DNA of 64,000 bases from Ectocarpus siliculosus (Eukaryota; Sar; Phaeophyceae; Ectocarpales; Ectocarpaceae): positions 520,989 through 584,988 of the forward strand of contig FN649746.1 of assembly GCA_000310025.1 (NCBI GenBank). Direction: 5' to 3'. The notes under the pieces were generated by a model, which saw only the letters and a list, made by a program, of their open reading frames with translations, was not told the DNA's origin and did no database searches. Position numbers and translations under genes: made by a program. The first letter of the stretch is position 1, and the number at the start of each line of letters is the position of its first letter. Positions 60,156-64,000 of the stretch are shown piece after piece.

Positions 60156-60392
60156 ATGTCAGACACCGCCGTCGTAGATGGCGTAACATATCACACCCCG
60201 TGGATCGATCTTGAACGCTCGACTACCCCACGACGAAGAGGGTGCATTAATCAAGCGGTACGGTTTCGGGGAAACTCTCGACGAGACGCTTCCAACTCCG
60301 CCATTTTCGCCACCGCCACTCTGTCGACTGTGGAGTATCGTAAATGGAGCTTTGAAAATCAGTGCATGGGGTTGTGTTATCTTACGTCACCT
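60156..60392 (+). pseudogene. Frame-split coding-like segment
   Basis: ATG 60156 opens MSDTAVVDGVTYHTPWIDLE. Protein-like sequence then continues in another frame from about 60211 (NARLPHDEEGALIKRYGFGE, then TLPTPPFSPPPLCRLWSIVN, then ALKISAWGCVILRHL) to a donor-like CTACG|GTAACT at 60392. No intron fits between the two parts, so a frameshift is likely. The proline-rich stretch before a hydrophobic helix is faintly like the start of a tafazzin-type acyltransferase, but this is only a guess. Confidence 0.3.
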
Positions 60393-60968
60393 ACGGTAAC
60401 TATAATAGTACATTCCCTGCCCGTGCTCCTTATGGTCAGGGCGTTTCAACCGCTAGTTGTCCTGGAATAGGTGCTTCCTGCCCCTTCCTGAACCGAGGCC
60501 TCGTTAACCCCACATCAGTTTGGAGGTGCATGCATAGGAATGTCATACAAGGTCCGGACGCGGGGGGGGTTCGCCCCCCCCCGTCCTCCATTGAGGGTAT
60601 GGCCGTCCACATCGTTTGTAGGGTGAGAGTTACAAACATAGTGCGGGCATGGGGTGTCGTGTATACCGGACACTTGTGAAGCTCTGACCTATATACAACG
60701 CAACCGGCCGTACCCTCCTCTCGTCATGTCTCTGAACACTTGACAACAACAACCGCAACAACAGCAACAGCAACAACACAACAATAGGAACCGATCGTGG
60801 ACTCCTCTCCTGTCGAACTACGCGTCTTCACTCACCCCCCTCCCCCCTTGCCGGCAAAATGCCTCCATGCTTGAACAGGAAAGCAATGACAACGACAGCG
60901 ACAACGACGAGCTAGGACCACCACCAGCGGTTCATCCCGGGCACTTGACTCGTCCGGGACGCACACAG

Positions 60969-61130
60969 GTAAGTTTATTGTTAATTCTACAACGTAAGTT
61001 CATTCTCATAATTCTACACCGTAAGTTTGTTCTCGTCATTCTACACCGTAACTTGCTTCTTAATTCTATAACGTAAGTTTATTCTCATTTTACAGTGGAG
61101 TAAGTTGTATCTTATTCTTCAAGGTAGGAT
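60969..61130 (+). repeat. Minisatellite of splice-donor-like GTAAGT units, about 26-bp period
   Basis: GTAAGTT or close variants start at 60969, 60994, 61021, 61048 (GTAACTT), 61073 and 61100, spaced 25-27 bp. Each is followed by a T-rich stretch and most end ATTCTAC or TTTTACAG. A related array occurs in the next copy at 62911, 62942, 62968 and 62995, where units end ACAAG. Confidence 0.85.
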
Positions 61131-61849
61131 ATTTTCTTCAGACTATAAGGGTGCAGGCTCATGGTTGCGCAGCAGTGCCATCGAAGGAGTGATGCGCGAT
61201 ACAAAAGATGCACGATACCACAAAACATACTTGTTTCTAAAAATGAACGCTCGAAAGGCTGGCTGGCTGCCATCCGTGACGTTTCACAAGCTCGAACAAC
61301 CCGCACAGCTAGCGGACTTCGCCAAACTGAGACGTAAAGGATTTCAATTCTGTGGTATACAGCAGTCTCTTGTGTGTTGAGTCGATTCTTCACAGAGCCC
61401 TTCAGGGGCGTGGAATCGTACGACGGGATGGGGGCAGAATCCGAAACCAGACCCATCACCCACACGAGAAGATCACGGTAGCCTTTGCAGGGTGTTTCGA
61501 ATATGTAAACATGTTGGACAAAGTGTACAATCGGGGGAGTTGGGTTGATTCTAGGAAATAGGGTCTGCGTCCCCCCTCCCTGTTTTATTTCCTTATCAAC
61601 TTCCTATTTTCGCGAAGGCGATCCGAAAATCAGTCCAGTGGCTTCCTTGGTGTCATCTAAACTAGCTGCCGGATCCACGTCCAGAAGATCATATTTGCGG
61701 TCGTTGCCCCCAACGAGCGTTTTGCGGAACGCGTCTGCGCTTTAAAAGAAACCCTTGTCTTTGTGCCCGACGCTTGTTTTCTTGTGCTCTCTCGGTGGGA
61801 AACCCCAACAACAACTACTTGAAGTATATACCATAGTACTGAAGTATAA

Positions 61850-61962
61850 CCATGGTAGGTTTTAGTGTACGGTTTTCTTGACTGAGCACCTGCGCGATGC
61901 TGTATTGAAGTAAATGCCATGGTAGGTTTTAGTGTACTGTTTTCTTGACGTAGCACCTGCAA
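61850..61962. repeat. Approximate 68-bp tandem repeat x2
   Basis: CCATGGTAGGTTTTAGTGTAC(G/T)GTTTTCTTGAC...AGCACCTGC occurs twice in tandem; a third partial copy lies at 63499 in the next duplicated unit. Confidence 0.8.
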
Positions 61963-62180
61963 TTCTTGTGGTCATGTTCTTGTGCCCATCCGGCATGACG
62001 GTCATGCCCATGCCGCAGCGAGCTGGGCACATGCTCGGCCCGACGACTAACGTAACCGCGCCTGATAACAAGGTCACGGTAGGGATAGTGGGGGGGGTCC
62101 CCATAGGTCTGAGGCTCTCGCGGGGCTCCTCTTCGCTTGAAGTGTTTGAAGTTCACTTTTGTAGCTGTCATTTTCTTGAA

Positions 62181-62399
62181 GAAGCGGTGGCACTTACGGC
62201 AGCTGTCGCCTCCCACCCACGACTGGCGAGTACGTATACTTTTCGGTGTCTAAGAAGCGGTGGCACTCACGGCAGCTGTTGCCTCCCACCCACGACTGAT
62301 GTATACGTATACTTTTCGGTGTCTAAGAAGCGGTGGCACTTACGGCAGCTGTTGCCTCCCACCCACGACTGACGAGTACGTATACTTTTCGGTGCTCTT
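62181..62399. repeat. 73-bp tandem repeat x3
   Basis: Units start at 62181, 62254 and 62327 with GAAGCGGTGGCACT(T/C)ACGGC. Each contains CTCCCACCCACGACTG and ends TACGTATACTTTTCGGTG. Few differences separate the copies. On the minus strand each unit reads through C-R-K-C-H-R, but no gene is supported. Confidence 0.95.
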
Positions 62400-62639
62400 G
62401 CTCACCACGCCAAAGTTAGATTATGCGTTCATACAAGTGAAACTTGCTTTTTCTCAGCTAGGCTGCCGTTATTTGTCGAGTTATGTGTGCTTGTTTGGTT
62501 GCAGCTTCTCGGTTGGGGGGTCTACACAAGCCCTGACTTTGGCAGACCCGACCAGGGAAGAGCTGGTCTTTGCATCTTGTGTATCGCTGCAGCTCACAGC
62601 AACAACAGCCGCCAACAACAGCCACTAAGAGCAGCCTCA

Positions 62640-62725
62640 TCAACAGCAGCAGCAACAACAACAAACAACAGCAGCAGCAGCAGCAGCAGACGCAGCAACA
62701 ACGACAAACAACAACAGCAGCGGTA
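62640..62725 (+). repeat. CAG/CAA microsatellite
   Basis: Dense CAG and CAA triplets in the second duplicated unit; it would read as poly-Gln, poly-Ser/Asn or poly-Ala/Thr depending on frame. Confidence 0.9.
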
Positions 62726-63223
62726 ACAACAATAGCAACCGACCGTGGTCTCTTTTCCTCTCGAATTATGTCTTTACAGGATGCCCCCCCCCCCCCTCTT
62801 CCCATGCCTCCGTGCTTGAGCAGGAAAGGGACGACAACAACAACAACAACGAGCAAAGACCGCAACAAGTGAATTTTCGGGGACACCTACCTGCTCAGGG
62901 GCGGACAGAGGTAAGTTTATTCGCAATTCTGTTCATACAAGGTCGGTTATTCTTCTATTTCCACAAGGTAAGTTGATTAATTCTTCACTACAAGGTAAGT
63001 TGATTGCTTAATTCTACAAGAATGTCCTCCGGAGCGGGCTTATGATTTACGCGGCAGTGTCATCAAAGCGGGGATGCACCATGCAGAAGAAAGCTCGCAC
63101 AGCTGGCTGACTTCCACCCATCGCGTTTCCCAAGGTCGAACAACAGGTGGCGTCGAAAAGCCCCAGCGAACTACCGAACGAAATTGATCGGATGTCATGT
63201 GTGTGTGTAGTCGAACTCGGCCA

Positions 63224-63292
63224 AACTTCCCCGATTGCGTGCTTTATCCATAATGTTTACTTGGTAGAAAAACCCTGCAAAGGCTACTGTTC
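63224..63292 (+). repeat. Dispersed repeat fragment (copy 2)
   Basis: Partner of the fragment at 30083-30150: ACTTCCCCGATTGCGTGCTT, TATCCATAATGTTT and AACCCTGCAAAGGCTACTG. Confidence 0.7.
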
Positions 63293-64000
63293 TCTAAAGA
63301 GCCCTTCAAGCGCACGGAACCTCCTGGCGCAACATCCAAAACTAGACCCACCGCTCTCTGCAATTGGTCGCAGCTTGCTGCTGGCTTCACGTCCAAAAGA
63401 GACGCCCCGGTTCGACTATGCATATGCGATTAGAAACCTCTTGTTTTACTTGGAGGCTCTGTTCTTGTATTCTCTGTGAGGTAACTTGGACAACATAGGT
63501 TTTAGTGTACGGTTTTCTTGGGACCTGTTGTCCTTGTGCCTTGAACTTTTTGAGGTTCGTAGCTCGGCCGCCGAATGTTCTCTAGTGTGGTTGCAGCTTC
63601 TCGGTAAAGGTGTTGGAATGTCCAAACAACACCCTGATTTCGGCAGACACGACTGAGAAGGAACTGCACGTTATATATCGCTGCACAGCTAGCTCACAAC
63701 GGCCACAACACAGCAACCGATCTCTCTTCCTCTCGCATTATGTCCCAGAATATTCGCTTGTATCACCCCATCACCCTTCCCGTTCCCATGCCTCCGTGCT
63801 TGAGCAGGGAAGCAACAACAACACCAGCAACAACACCAACAACCACAACAACGTCCAGTCAAGACCTCAAACAATGAATCATCGCGGCCCCGCGTCTGCC
63901 CCGAGTCGCACGCAGGTGAGTTGACTCTTAATTCGTGGTGCGTGAGCGAGGGATGCAGCGACAGTAGCCAGGAACAAGACTACCTATAACGTCGGATGCG

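Larger units (their letters stand above)
60700..64000 (+). repeat. Diverged tandem segmental duplication (three copies, last one truncated by window end)
   Basis: Three units share a CAA-rich tract, a CC(T/A)CC(G/A)TGCTTGA(G/A)CAGG block (60862, 62806, 63790) and an exon-like end followed by a donor (60969 gtaagt, 62911 gtaagt, 63916 gtgagt). Their other shared blocks are GGTTGCAGCTTCTCGGT (62497, 63589), GAGCCCTTCA(G/A)G (about 61396, 63299) and TAGGTTTTAGTGTACGGTTT (61856, 63499). Unit lengths differ (about 1.9 kb and 1.0 kb), so internal deletion or insertion followed duplication. Around the donor-linked block all three copies encode (S/A)-(V/M)-LEQ followed by an Asn/Asp-rich stretch and R-T-(Q/E). 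Confidence 0.75.

Noticed and set aside
1-64000. rRNA, tRNA, CRISPR arrays, operons, integrated virus
   Set aside because: None recognised by eye. A tRNAscan or Rfam run would be needed to exclude small RNAs; no viral hallmark protein was seen in any frame.

Overview
The window reads as nuclear DNA of a multicellular stramenopile, most likely a brown alga close to Ectocarpus. This is inferred from genes made of many short exons with GT-AG introns of about 0.1-1.8 kb, roughly 50-55% GC, abundant CAG/CAA/GTT microsatellites giving Ala and Gln runs, large disordered Gly/Ser/Pro/Arg-rich exons, and a FAD4-type desaturase. There is no operon structure, no Shine-Dalgarno signal, and I recognised no rRNA, tRNA, CRISPR array or provirus. 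All gene models were built by hand by matching donors, acceptors and intron phases; nothing was run.

Layout. The first exon of a minus-strand FAD/NAD(P)-binding oxidoreductase runs off the left edge (589->370). A plus-strand, five-exon FAD4/TMEM189-type lipid desaturase follows (2957-6211). The interval 6.2-10.1 kb holds no clear intact gene, but it contains an unusually open minus-strand frame (8875-7130) and a broken NADAR-domain gene (about 9460-9930, plus strand). From 44.6 kb down to 10.2 kb, minus-strand coding exons follow each other head to tail. I model them as a 1,358-aa protein with three WW domains (44598->28588), a 330-aa Ser/Thr-rich protein (27679->26122), a 541-aa charged protein (25899->19736), an unresolved helical multi-exon stretch (19449->15258), a 199-aa protein (15141->14007) and a 475-aa degenerate protein kinase (13944->10167). 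A 73-base assembly gap lies at 27853-27925.

From 45.2 to 50.4 kb the plus strand encodes a 1,005-aa CtIP/Sae2/COM1 homologue. It has an N-terminal coiled coil and the conserved C-terminal CxxC / RHK / TPxxFW block. It diverges from the WW gene across 577 bp and converges on a seven-exon SPG1/TEM1-type GTPase (57436->52247). The right end, 58-64 kb, is repeat territory: a MITE-like element with about 80-bp inverted ends, a 73-bp x3 tandem repeat, and diverged tandem copies of a unit carrying an exon-like stretch followed by arrays of splice-donor-like GTAAGT repeats.

Functionally, CtIP (DNA-end resection) and SPG1 (septation and mitotic-exit signalling) are housekeeping cell-cycle genes, and the desaturase acts on membrane lipids. 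The most unusual objects are the pseudokinase, which lacks all three canonical catalytic residues, and the repeat array at 60.7-64 kb. Boundaries of the unnamed genes are hypotheses that RNA-seq could change, including merging of neighbours.
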